Shown here piece by piece: positions 53,573-61,933 of a stretch of 64,000 bases of DNA. The position numbers and the translations under genes are program-made. Location of the stretch: contig JADJXO010000013.1 of NCBI GenBank assembly GCA_016715825.1, forward strand, positions 124,001 to 188,000, written 5' to 3'. Numbering within the stretch: the first letter of the stretch is position 1; each line of letters opens with the position of its first letter. Source of the stretch: Nitrospira sp. GTDB taxonomy: Bacteria; Nitrospirota; Nitrospiria; Nitrospirales; Nitrospiraceae. The notes below the pieces were generated by a model that saw only the letters and a program-made list of their open reading frames with translations, searched no databases and had not been told where the DNA came from.

Positions 53573-55129
53573 TCAATCGCCGAGCAGTTTCCGACGTAAC
53601 CGCACCTTGGCCATAGCTTCGACGTTTGCCCGCTCGTTCTCTCCAAACTTCGTTTCGACCAATTTCAGGTATGCAGGATTCGAAAAGTACTGCTGCCATG
53701 CCTCATCTCGAAACTTCAGCACCTCCGTCGCCGTGACGTGTTTTGTCGGAAGAGGCTGACTATCGTACGACAGGAAGGCGTACCCGCTGTAGCTCTCCGG
53801 CAGCTTCCAACCCTGTTGTTTGGCCATGTGGTACATCGGACTTCCCGGCAAAGCTTGACAGGGATACATATTGGCCATTTCCGTATTCAGTTCAAGCGCT
53901 AAATCCGATGTCTCCCTCATCGTCTCCAGCGTATCGTCTGGAAATCCAAAAATGTAGTTACTGATGATGTTCATCCCCTCGGCTCGAACCTTATCGCACA
54001 CCGCCCGGATATTGACTTCTTGGAAAGATCCCTTCGAGACCTCTTGCCGCACCGTTTGGTTGCCGGCTTCAATTCCAAGCGCCAGCCAATTGATGCCGGC
54101 TCGCCTAAACAGGTCGATATATTCATGGCGTACCGTATCGACTCTGGCATAGGCCCACATCCGCAAAGCCAAATTGCGCTGGATAACGTCCTGTAACAAA
54201 GGCTCGTAGTACTTCCGATTCAAGAAGAACATTTCGTCGCTGATGCGGATAGTTTCCACCCCCATTTCCGCCAGCTTCTCCAGCTCTCCGGCAATGAGCT
54301 TCGCACTCCAGAAACGCATACCACGTGACTGCGCCGCATCAACCGAACTACCATTATCGACACGGTTGAGGATATTGATCATGCAGAAATCACAGGCAAA
54401 CGTGCATCCCAAGGATGTGTAGATCGCGGCGAAGGGCGTGCGCTTCTCATGATCGAACTCAGCATGCCAAAAATGCGCCCGATACAAATCCAGCGGCCGT
54501 GACCGATATGGCAAAAGATCCCATGCGTAGCCCGGCATATCGGTGTCCATCCGATCTTGCGGTACAACCGATTGCGGCTCATTCAAGACCACTCGACACG
54601 ATCCTCCGGAATCCCGTGTCTTGTACCCAATTCCCTTCACAACCTCCAGCCGGGACTGGAGGTCAGTCTGCAAAAGATTCTGCAACGCATACACGCCTTC
54701 GTTAAGAAGCACGAAATCGACAAACGGAAGCTGCAGAACCTCGATCGGCAAGGCGCTGATATGAGACCCGACGAAACAAACGGGAACGTTCGGATGCTGC
54801 TGCTTCAGTTCGGCTGCAAGTGCGCTGGCCCCGATCATGCCGGTCGTCCCAGAATTAGGATTTTGCCCGTACACCACGAACACGACGAGACGAGGACTTT
54901 CACCTTGAATCCGAGTCACAGCTTCGGACAGCGATAATTTCTCCGCGTCACAATCTAGAATCATCACGCCAAAACCCCTTGCGCGACATGATTGTGCGAG
55001 CAAGAGAGCCCATGTGGGTGGCTCAATCGCCGAATAAGTCTTTGCCAACCCTTGATAGGCCTGTAACGACGAATCGGCGTTGACAAAGAGCACATCCAAC
55101 CGCTTAGTCGGCAGGCGTGATATAGCCAT
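53573..55129 (-). CDS. B12-binding-domain radical SAM protein
   Basis: The 518-residue protein has an N-terminal cobalamin-like domain (DVLFVNADSSLQAYQGLAKTYSAIEPPTWALLLAQSCRARGFGVMILD, VVYGQNPNSGTTG, VCFVGSHISALPIEVL, then LNEGVYALQ) and a radical SAM domain with YTSLGCTFACDFCMIN, the canonical CX3CX2C cluster site. The C-terminal part has ALPGSPMYHMAKQQGW, KFRDEAWQQYFSNPAYL, typical of BchE/HpnJ-like class B enzymes. Its substrate is unknown; it opens the block of unusual-sugar genes and could modify a sugar or lipid part. It is 49 bp upstream of the kinase gene. Confidence 0.86.
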   Translation of the reverse strand: MAISRLPTKRLDVLFVNADSSLQAYQGLAKTYSAIEPPTWALLLAQSCRARGFGVMILDCDAEKLSLSEAVTRIQGESPRLVVFVVYGQNPNSGTTGMIGASALAAELKQQHPNVPVCFVGSHISALPIEVLQLPFVDFVLLNEGVYALQNLLQTDLQSRLEVVKGIGYKTRDSGGSCRVVLNEPQSVVPQDRMDTDMPGYAWDLLPYRSRPLDLYRAHFWHAEFDHEKRTPFAAIYTSLGCTFACDFCMINILNRVDNGSSVDAAQSRGMRFWSAKLIAGELEKLAEMGVETIRISDEMFFLNRKYYEPLLQDVIQRNLALRMWAYARVDTVRHEYIDLFRRAGINWLALGIEAGNQTVRQEVSKGSFQEVNIRAVCDKVRAEGMNIISNYIFGFPDDTLETMRETSDLALELNTEMANMYPCQALPGSPMYHMAKQQGWKLPESYSGYAFLSYDSQPLPTKHVTATEVLKFRDEAWQQYFSNPAYLKLVETKFGENERANVEAMAKVRLRRKLLGD

Positions 55130-55266
55130 CGCTACCCTTCTCGCTCATTCACTTGTATCAGAATGTTTCTCATCTGGACCGTTTAGCCATCATGCCAAGC
55201 TGACCATACAACTGCAATCTTGAAAGTATGCCGGACTCCCCGATGCTGCTGGTCCCTTACTTAGGA

Positions 55267-56214
55267 TCAGCACTTTATACGCCCTTTGAGTTTCATCACG
55301 AGCGTATACGGATCGCTGCGGAGCAGGCGAGACCGAAGTAATCGATGGCGCCACATGTTCCTCCGTAACGAGCGGAGTTCGTGTGGCTGAATTTGACCAA
55401 CCACCTGCAGCCTACCATTCCGAAATCGATGCGCCACTCGTCCACTAAGGACGCTCTGACCGTACTCTTTTATGGCGTTTCTGTAGGCAGCTTCCGCCGG
55501 TTTCTCCACTGTACTCAAGCGCCGACTCCGTTGATCGTGATGTGTTCGGCCGAAATTGGCGACCGCTGGGATAAAATACGGACTATACCCCTCCGTAAAA
55601 AACCGATACAAAAACCCGAGATGCGGGCACGTACGAAGCCAACCTTCCGATTGTGCATCAGGGAACCACCTTCTGATCACATCACTTCTCACACAATAGT
55701 TGCCTTCGGGTAATGGAAATCCGCTCACAAGCCAAAAAGCCAGAAAGTCTTGTTTCTGCGGAGGGGGATCCAAAAACAACTCTTGAAAGCAAACATTCAG
55801 GAGATCACCCTCCTCAGACATGGTCTGGGCAAATCCCCATACCAACGAGACCTCTTCATCCTTATCCAGGACTTCCACGCATTTCCTAAACCAGTTTGGA
55901 TCAAGAAAGCCATCCGAGACACAACACTGGACGATGTATTGACCTCTCGCCATCGATAAAGCTTTCTGATAGGCCTCAACAACGTGATCATCCCGTTCAG
56001 ACACCCAGCGGAGATGAGGAAACTCTTTGAGGATCTTCACCGTCTCATCCGTCGATCCCCCATCGACGACGATGTGTTCAACGCCTCGGAATGTCTGCGC
56101 TGCGACACTTTCGATCGTTTGCCTCAAAAATCGTCCATGATTGAGCGACGGTGTCACAACCGAGACCACCGGCTGCATTACCTCTTGTCGCCTCTCGCCA
56201 ACTTTGGCATCCAT
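55267..56214 (-). CDS. glycosyltransferase family 2
   Basis: The protein of about 303-315 residues has VVSVVTPSLNHGRFLRQTIESVAAQTFRGVEHIVVDGGSTDETVKIL and CCVSDGFLDPNWF near 96-108, in a GT-A fold. It may start at the first ATG or at residue 13 (MQPVVSVVTPSLNHG, with GAGGTA just before). The C-terminal region is arginine-rich, without a membrane helix. A short inverted repeat lies upstream. Donor unknown. Confidence 0.87.
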   Translation of the reverse strand: MDAKVGERRQEVMQPVVSVVTPSLNHGRFLRQTIESVAAQTFRGVEHIVVDGGSTDETVKILKEFPHLRWVSERDDHVVEAYQKALSMARGQYIVQCCVSDGFLDPNWFRKCVEVLDKDEEVSLVWGFAQTMSEEGDLLNVCFQELFLDPPPQKQDFLAFWLVSGFPLPEGNYCVRSDVIRRWFPDAQSEGWLRTCPHLGFLYRFFTEGYSPYFIPAVANFGRTHHDQRSRRLSTVEKPAEAAYRNAIKEYGQSVLSGRVAHRFRNGRLQVVGQIQPHELRSLRRNMWRHRLLRSRLLRSDPYTLVMKLKGRIKC

Positions 56215-56227
56215 GATCGTCTAGGAA

Positions 56228-56245
56228 TGTAGAGACATCTCTACA
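56228..56245 (-). promoter_or_regulatory. 8-bp inverted repeat upstream of the GT2 gene
   Basis: On the minus strand TGTAGAGA and TCTCTACA are separated by two bases, 14 bp before the first start codon at 56214. It could be an operator half-site pair or an RNA hairpin; no known regulator site is recognised. Confidence 0.3.
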
Positions 56246-56348
56246 AATTCTTAGAATTCAATTCTTTGACTCTGTTGGTCGACAATGTTTCCACAATCAA
56301 CTTCCATGATTTGAGACACGGCCGACGGACATCCGTCGCCAGACAGTT

Positions 56349-57860
56349 TCACTGGGGAGAACCCGTTCCATATTCGGAACAAGTCTTGGTCTCCTGATAA
56401 ACCCTACCCGCCACGGGGCGAACCTGACGAATCCACTCTTTTGCCATGACATACTGCATAAACACCATGGTGAGCCCCGAGATCACCAATGCGACCATCG
56501 CTTCGGCTTCCGATACTTCACCGAACCCGACACCCATCGCACGTCCTAATAAGTACAGCGGAACAGCTAAGGCTATCGCATACCTGATCCGACGAACCGG
56601 CCACACGACGGGTAAGGCACGCCAACTGATGGGAACAACCGCCGCAAGTGCCACCACCGCAGCTACCAAGAGCGCCACTGCCGTTCCAAGCAGCGGCTCG
56701 TGAGAAGCCAAAAAGTACACGAGCGTCGGGGCAACAAGCGCGCCAAGCGCGACGGGCAGGACATTAACCGTCATGTCGACTTTGGCCAATCCAAGGTGAT
56801 GGAGCGTCGAGGAGATCGCACGAAAGGTCTCGGTTAAGGCAGGCCATACGAGAATCGATGCAATCGCTTGGAACTGTTCACCCAACAGGAGCTTCACCAG
56901 AAATGTTGCATTCCCAATCAAGAAGGCACCAAACAAAATGACGGCGGGAATGTAGGCTGCCGCATAATCGTTCCATGCGCGAGCCATCCCTTCCCTGTCT
57001 TGACCTTTGAGTGCGCGAAACAGTGTCGGACTGTAAAATTCGTTAAATAGGTTTTCAAACGTCTGCATGGGTACCGAACAAATCATGTATCCGGCTGCAA
57101 ACAATCCAACAGTCGTAATGTCTGCCACCCAACTGAGCACAAACCGATAACTTTGCGTCTGGACCCAGAAAAACAAAAATGCGACCGCCTGCGGTGCCAC
57201 AAAGACCAATAGCGTGCTCCAATCGAATGGGAGCACGCCAGGCAGGTGAGGCCTCCCTGGCAGAACATGTTCTCTGGCATACCGATCCAAAATGACATAC
57301 GAAAGGGACGAGAGAAGAAACCCGCAAAAAATCCCAAGCAACCATATCTCCGGACTTGGCTCCTGCCTTGACCACCACATGGCCAGGAGAAGTCCTCCCC
57401 AAGCCGCAAGGTTGACGAACAAAATATAGAGAAATCGATGCCCTATGAGATTCAGCCCAGAACTCCCCATCGTATGCAGCGCGAAACCAATTGTAAAGAG
57501 CACGACCAATCCCGCAACCCAGACCGGAGCCATTCCTGAGACTACCATCAATTGAGTTTGAATGGCCCAGGCCATCGAACCAGATAGCAACGCAACGGCT
57601 AATATAATGAGCAGATAGGAACCCAACCTGCGACATAATATTCCAGCGTCCATCCACTCCAGACATCCACGACCAATATAGGCCGTCACGGGCATCAACA
57701 ATGCCGACGTCCCTAAGATGGCAAGGCTCATCAGCTGATTCATACTTCCGACCTCGCCAGGTGACAGCATCGTCGTGGCCGTCCTGATGGTGATGAGCCC
57801 AGCGAGGACTTGGAGGCCTCGTCCAAGTCCGAGAATCATGATGTCACGGAATGGTGTCAT
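56349..57860 (-). CDS. Wzx-like polysaccharide flippase
   Basis: The 503-residue protein has the many-helix layout of a MOP-superfamily flippase. It has about 12-14 membrane segments, starts with FRDIMILGLGRGLQVLAGLITIRTATTMLSPGEVGSMNQLMSLAILGTSALLMPVTAYIGRG, and has a charged end. It would flip undecaprenyl-linked units to the periplasm. The presence of both this and Wzm/Wzt in one locus is unusual. It is 12 bp downstream of the Nudix gene. Confidence 0.85.
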   Translation of the reverse strand: MTPFRDIMILGLGRGLQVLAGLITIRTATTMLSPGEVGSMNQLMSLAILGTSALLMPVTAYIGRGCLEWMDAGILCRRLGSYLLIILAVALLSGSMAWAIQTQLMVVSGMAPVWVAGLVVLFTIGFALHTMGSSGLNLIGHRFLYILFVNLAAWGGLLLAMWWSRQEPSPEIWLLGIFCGFLLSSLSYVILDRYAREHVLPGRPHLPGVLPFDWSTLLVFVAPQAVAFLFFWVQTQSYRFVLSWVADITTVGLFAAGYMICSVPMQTFENLFNEFYSPTLFRALKGQDREGMARAWNDYAAAYIPAVILFGAFLIGNATFLVKLLLGEQFQAIASILVWPALTETFRAISSTLHHLGLAKVDMTVNVLPVALGALVAPTLVYFLASHEPLLGTAVALLVAAVVALAAVVPISWRALPVVWPVRRIRYAIALAVPLYLLGRAMGVGFGEVSEAEAMVALVISGLTMVFMQYVMAKEWIRQVRPVAGRVYQETKTCSEYGTGSPQ

Positions 57861-57872
57861 GATGCGTCAATC

Positions 57873-58349
57873 CTATCGCAGGACTCCGCTCCGCGCCTCA
57901 AGTGCGTCGGCAATTGGTTGCCGTGCCGGGGGCACAATCTCCTCGGGCAATTGAGATGCGCTGAAGAAGCGCACCTCTTCACTCTCGGGACTGCACATGA
58001 TTTGACCAGACAACACCCGTGCCCCCACGACAACATCGATCAGTTGAACCACATCGCCGTTATCTGGATAGGTCACAATCCGGCCGTTGGGATCTGAATA
58101 CACGCCGATCAGATGTGTGACTTCCACGGTGAGACCAGTCTCCTCAAGCACCTCTCGCACGGCCGCATCAATAAGCGACTCTCCAGGCTCTACCTTTCCT
58201 CCGGGTAATCCCCACCATCCACAATCACGACGCCTTTCTAAGAGCATGGCGCCTTCTGCTCCTTCGACAATTACTCCGACGCCCACGCGTACCCGCATCC
58301 CCGTCACAACAGTACTTCCATACATCGAGCGAATCTCGACCTTGTTCAT
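57873..58349 (-). CDS. Nudix hydrolase
   Basis: The 158-residue protein has the Nudix box GGKVEPGESLIDAAVREVLEETGL (about 51-74), which fits GX5EX7REUXEEXGU. It ends with a MutT-type C-terminus. Nudix enzymes hydrolyse nucleoside diphosphates linked to another group; in sugar loci a GDP-mannose or GDP-sugar target is possible, but the target is not shown by sequence. Confidence 0.86.
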   Translation of the reverse strand: MNKVEIRSMYGSTVVTGMRVRVGVGVIVEGAEGAMLLERRRDCGWWGLPGGKVEPGESLIDAAVREVLEETGLTVEVTHLIGVYSDPNGRIVTYPDNGDVVQLIDVVVGARVLSGQIMCSPESEEVRFFSASQLPEEIVPPARQPIADALEARSGVLR

Positions 58350-58402
58350 ACGTGTGGCCCCGACATGTATACTCTTAAGGAATTAACCAATTCGGCAGCC
58401 TC

Positions 58403-58473
58403 CCCGTAGCAGGCAACGGGAGAAATCTCTTGATTTGGAAGGTTAGGATATCGCCCAGTCCGACGACAGACTG
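58403..58473 (-). promoter_or_regulatory. leader with hairpins after the antiterminator gene
   Basis: Between the antiterminator stop and the Nudix start the minus strand can form CAGTCTG-TCGT-CGGACTG (58456-58473, 7-bp stem with one G-T pair) and CCCGT...ACGGG (58403-58420). Neither is followed by a clear T-run. No ops-like element (GGCGGTAGC) was seen. An RNA control role is only possible. Confidence 0.35.
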
Positions 58474-58474
58474 T

Positions 58475-59011
58475 TCACGCTGGCACCACATCATTCACAT
58501 TGATCTCGACCACTGCTGCCTGCTCAATCAGTCGAACACCAATGACAAGCCGATGTCGCTTCTCTTTCCGGAGCAGAATTCCTTCAACACCCTGCAAGGG
58601 ACCACGTATCACTTCCACCTTCGTCCCTTCATGAAGGTATGGATGGGGATCATACGGAAGCACGCTGGTTATGAGACGGCGCAACGCATCGATCTCTTGT
58701 TCCGGAATCGCCTCAGGCCGATTTGCACTGCCCACGATTTCAACAACACCGGTGACCTTTTGCACCGGCGCCTTTTCTCGCTCAGCAAACCGCACGAAAC
58801 AATAACCGGAAAATAAGGGAACCTCGATTTCCTTTCTTCGATCCTTCCATTGGCTCAACCGCTTGACGGTCGGGAGCAACGGCTCGATTCCCTGCTTGTC
58901 GAGTTGATCTCGCACCAGTTTTTCGTGACGTGACCTCGTACGCACCGCGTACCAGTGAAGGCTTTCTATCTCGATGCGTGCCTTATCCTGATCCCCGCTG
59001 TCGTCGGACAC
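58475..59011 (-). CDS. NusG/UpxY-family transcription antiterminator
   Basis: The 178-residue protein has the NGN domain LHWYAVRTRSRHEKLVRDQLDKQGIEPLLPTVKRLSQW...EVPLFSGYCFVRF and a KOW segment GTKVEVIRGPLQGVEGILLRKEKRHRLVIGV (about 127-160). This is the layout of UpxY/RfaH/LoaP-type factors that let RNA polymerase cross long polysaccharide operons. An acidic N-terminal tail of about 18 residues precedes the NGN domain. It lies 51 bp after the MarR-type gene and before the long minus-strand operon. Confidence 0.86.
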   Translation of the reverse strand: MSDDSGDQDKARIEIESLHWYAVRTRSRHEKLVRDQLDKQGIEPLLPTVKRLSQWKDRRKEIEVPLFSGYCFVRFAEREKAPVQKVTGVVEIVGSANRPEAIPEQEIDALRRLITSVLPYDPHPYLHEGTKVEVIRGPLQGVEGILLRKEKRHRLVIGVRLIEQAAVVEINVNDVVPA

Positions 59012-59062
59012 AGCTTCGCCCTCTCACTTACAGTCAGGAAAAAACACTGCGCGCTCGCGCCT

Positions 59063-59650
59063 CTACTCCGATGGACCCAGCACGAGAATCTTCGTATCCG
59101 GAACACATCGACGGCCTAGCTCTGCCTGGTACCGTGAACTTTCTTCTAAGTCTGCCACCAGCACGGTATCAAATTCCCACTGATCTAAGGCCTTCGATCG
59201 CCGAACCGGATAGGAAAGAAACGACTCCTGTTGCCCATCATCGACAAACCCGACTAACGTCAACTGCATTTCACGAAGGGCAAGATATGCCATCTCGGCC
59301 AACTCACCGGTCCCATAGATGACCACCCGTTTCATCCCTTGTTGCGCAGCAAGTGAGAGCGTTGCCCGGAGCTGTGCCCGCATCTCTCGATAGTGGGATA
59401 ATGAGTGTTGCATCGAGAGATAGGCGAGCCTCGATTTTTCGGCACCCCCCTGCGGCGTCAACACATATCGAACCCGTTGAGACGGAATGGCGGTGATTTT
59501 GATGTATCCTTTCCTGGCAAGTCGCTTGAGATAGAGATTGGTCAAACCAAGAGCAACCCCTAGCTTCATAGCTAAGAACCGTTGAGTTACCGCCCCATCG
59601 CGTTCAACTTCGGTCAGTAAAAGAAGGTCTCGTTTACCTTGTAGATTCAT
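59063..59650 (-). CDS. MarR-type winged-helix regulator with Rossmann-like C-terminal domain
   Basis: From ATG 59650 (MNLQGKRDLLLLTEVE) the protein has 195 residues: a winged-helix DNA-binding part (about 1-85, QRFLAMKLGVALGLTNLYLKRLARKGYIKI) of the EPS-associated MarR type, then a nucleotide-binding-like domain KRVVIYGTGELAEMAYLALREMQLTLVGFVDDGQ (about 107-140). The C-terminal domain may sense a dinucleotide or CoA-like ligand. The longer frame to 59737 is rejected because it runs over the promoter and operator. It is followed by the antiterminator gene, so together they may control the whole locus. Confidence 0.83.
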   Translation of the reverse strand: MNLQGKRDLLLLTEVERDGAVTQRFLAMKLGVALGLTNLYLKRLARKGYIKITAIPSQRVRYVLTPQGGAEKSRLAYLSMQHSLSHYREMRAQLRATLSLAAQQGMKRVVIYGTGELAEMAYLALREMQLTLVGFVDDGQQESFLSYPVRRSKALDQWEFDTVLVADLEESSRYQAELGRRCVPDTKILVLGPSE

Positions 59651-59671
59651 GCAGTTATGGATTGACCTTAA

Positions 59672-59709
59672 ACGTTCAGAATATGAACATATAAAATGAA
59701 AGGAGTCAA
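59672..59709 (-). promoter_or_regulatory. candidate promoter and operator of the MarR-type gene
   Basis: On the minus strand TTGACT (59704-59709) is a good -35. The -10 is weaker: CATATT at 59680-59685 with an 18-bp spacer (4 of 6), or TCATAT at 59681-59686 with 17 bp. An imperfect inverted repeat, ATGTTCA-N5-TGAACGT (59672-59690, core GTTCA-N5-TGAAC perfect), overlaps the -10. An operator over the -10 of a MarR gene is typical of autoregulation; function is inferred. Confidence 0.5.
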
Positions 59710-59755
59710 GCACAATACCGATGCATCTGCCCTTCAAGCTCGTTACAGATCCTTC

Positions 59756-60775
59756 CTAAACGTGCAGAATAGTAAACGCCGAGGAAGGTTCTAGCGCCTG
59801 GCCGATGGCTGCGACCACCTTCTCTATCGTAATCCGATCGAGGCAATCCCAGTAGGGACAGATCGCTCCCAGGCATTTATCACAGGTAGGGACGTCCGGC
59901 CGCAGCAAGATTCCCGGACCAAGAGGTTTCCATCTCACTGGTAAATTGTTTCGCCGAGGATCAAATAGGCTGACTGTTGGGATCTTGAGCGCTGCCGCTA
60001 TATGAGCCGGCCCCGTAGCTCCGGATACCACCACGTGCGCATTCGCAATGACGGCCATGAGTTCACGGATAGAAAGTTGCCCCATGCAGTTGATGGCCCC
60101 TGCAGGAAGTAGTGCGGTAGATGGTGCATCCTGTTCGAATTGGCTCCGTTCAGTTTGACTCCCGGTCAACATCACACCGTAACCAGCACGTCCGAGTTCG
60201 ACCACGAGATCCCGATAGTGCCTTGGCCTCCAGCGACGTGCGGAGAGGCCCCCTGGGTGAACAACGATACGCGGGCTCGACACAGCCGTCCAGCGTAACG
60301 CCCCCGCCTCTCGCTCCTGATCTGTGAGAACCAGAGTGGGAGGATGAACCTTCCCAGGATGCAACTGCAGTCCGCTGAGCATCTCCACATTGTATTCCGA
60401 TTCATGCTTGGAGAATTCACTGCGGTGTTCGTACACGCGTCGATTGGCCAGTAGGCTATACCATCGATACCCGGTGGCCACGCGCACTGGAACTCGAGCC
60501 AGCCAGGCAGCCCACATCAAGCGATGAAAGGGTTTCAGAAAGATCGCCGTGTCGACTCCCCCGGAAAACGCACGACGCAATTCGCTCAAGGGAGCCGTGA
60601 AACGAATCGTTCGAACATAGTCGACATCTGGATGAAATTCCAAGAGAGGGGCGACTGTCGGGCTGGTGAGAAATCCTATTGTGACACCCGGCAGAAGGCT
60701 TCGGAGCTGTGTCGCAACAGGGAGGGAAAGGAGCACATCTCCAATACCATCTGGCCGGACTATCAGCACGTTCAT
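59756..60775 (-). CDS. glycosyltransferase family 9 (heptosyltransferase-like)
   Basis: From ATG 60775 (MNVLIVRPDGIGDVLLSLPVATQLRSLLPGV) the protein has 339 residues. It has RIVVHPGGLSARRWRPRHYRDLVVELGRAG and MLTGSQTERSQF, then ISIRELMAVIANAHVVVSGATGPAHIAAALKIPTVSLFDPRRNNLPVRW and CDKCLGAICPYWDCLDRI. The GDIGD-like GDGIGD and the TGPAHIAAAL donor loop are GT9 hallmarks. The start overlaps the upstream heptosyltransferase gene by 4 bp. It probably adds heptose in the LPS core. Confidence 0.88.
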   Translation of the reverse strand: MNVLIVRPDGIGDVLLSLPVATQLRSLLPGVTIGFLTSPTVAPLLEFHPDVDYVRTIRFTAPLSELRRAFSGGVDTAIFLKPFHRLMWAAWLARVPVRVATGYRWYSLLANRRVYEHRSEFSKHESEYNVEMLSGLQLHPGKVHPPTLVLTDQEREAGALRWTAVSSPRIVVHPGGLSARRWRPRHYRDLVVELGRAGYGVMLTGSQTERSQFEQDAPSTALLPAGAINCMGQLSIRELMAVIANAHVVVSGATGPAHIAAALKIPTVSLFDPRRNNLPVRWKPLGPGILLRPDVPTCDKCLGAICPYWDCLDRITIEKVVAAIGQALEPSSAFTILHV

Positions 60776-61860
60776 GGAGATGGTCCATGGGCCGCTAACA
60801 GCGGTCGTACCGCATCCGCCACGTGAGCCGGTGTGATGAGCGTAAGACACTCCATCTCCGGATCGTGACGGCAGACACGACTAAAGCATGGGCTGCAAGA
60901 GACTCGCCCCGTGAGCACATGATGGCCTTTCCCATACGGACCAGTCCGAGTCGCACTGGTCGGCCCAAATATCGCGACCACCGGTATCCCACATGCTGCA
61001 GCGATGTGCATGGGTCCTGAATCATTAGTGATCAGGACCGTCGCCTTTGAGAGCAGAGCCGGCAAACACCTCAACGGGATCTGACCACTCAAATCAATAC
61101 ATGGTCGTTTCATCAACTCACGAAGCCTCTCGACAGACGGCTGGTCATCTGAGCTTCCTATGAGAACCATCGGATCACGATATGATTCATATACCAAATC
61201 CGCAGCAGCAGAAAAAGACGTGAGCGGCCAACGCTTAGTCGGCCAGCGCGCCCCGACATTCATAGCAACCCAGGGTCTCTCGATGGAAAGGTGATTGCGT
61301 TCAAATAACCCTCGAACAACTTCGAGATCTTCATCCAATACTTTAAAGGCAAACCGTGGCCTCTTAGGCACGACTATCCCCAAAGCCGCAGCAACGAGAA
61401 GGTATCGGTCAACAGCATGGACATCCGGATTGAGAACAGGTACACGATGCGTATAGAACCACGGACTCCCTTCCCGTCCATTGGCAAACCCAATACGCAA
61501 CGGGGCCCCGCTCACGTAAGCGAGAACCGCACTACGAAACAGTCCCTGCAAATCAATGGCGAGATCAAATCCCTCCGTTTGGAGCGCCCGTCCTTGCTTC
61601 ACCCAACTCCATGCGGTTGGATCAACCGGCCACACACGATCAACCCCTTCAACACGCTCGACGAGGTCGGCCCACTGACGCTTAACGAACCAGGTAATAT
61701 GTGATCCCGGCCATTGCGCCTTGATGACCGACACCACAGGAAGCGTGTGAACGATATCCCCCAACGAGCTGGGTTTGATCAGAAGTATACGGCTGCGATC
61801 CGAAACTGACGAGGAGGCACCATCGAGTGAAGTTACAGATGATACCGGAGGATCTTGCAC
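60772..61860 (-). CDS. waaC: lipopolysaccharide heptosyltransferase I-like (GT9)
   Basis: The 362-residue protein has RILLIKPSSLGDIVHTLPVVSVIKAQWPGSHITWFVKRQWADLVERVEGVDRVWPVD, VAMNVGARWPTKRWPL and ISNDSGPMHIAAACGIPVVAIFGPTSATRTGPYGKGHHVL (ITNDSGPMHIAAACG), the expected heptosyltransferase I pattern, with the cysteine pair CSPCFSRVCRH. An N-terminal tail of about 20 residues, rich in Ser and Asp, precedes it. It adds the first heptose to KDO; WaaC assignment is by pattern only. Confidence 0.85.
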   Translation of the reverse strand: MQDPPVSSVTSLDGASSSVSDRSRILLIKPSSLGDIVHTLPVVSVIKAQWPGSHITWFVKRQWADLVERVEGVDRVWPVDPTAWSWVKQGRALQTEGFDLAIDLQGLFRSAVLAYVSGAPLRIGFANGREGSPWFYTHRVPVLNPDVHAVDRYLLVAAALGIVVPKRPRFAFKVLDEDLEVVRGLFERNHLSIERPWVAMNVGARWPTKRWPLTSFSAAADLVYESYRDPMVLIGSSDDQPSVERLRELMKRPCIDLSGQIPLRCLPALLSKATVLITNDSGPMHIAAACGIPVVAIFGPTSATRTGPYGKGHHVLTGRVSCSPCFSRVCRHDPEMECLTLITPAHVADAVRPLLAAHGPSP

Positions 61861-61933
61861 GGAGCCTATCCCTTAATGAACAGACCAACGCCCGAAGAAC
61901 ACACGTGCCTGCTCTCTCGCTCCTTGAGTTGAT

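Noticed and set aside
58350..59011. an ops/JUMPStart element near the antiterminator gene
   Set aside because: I looked for GGCGGTAGC-like sequence on both strands of the spacers around 58.3-59.7 kb and found none; only weak hairpins are present.
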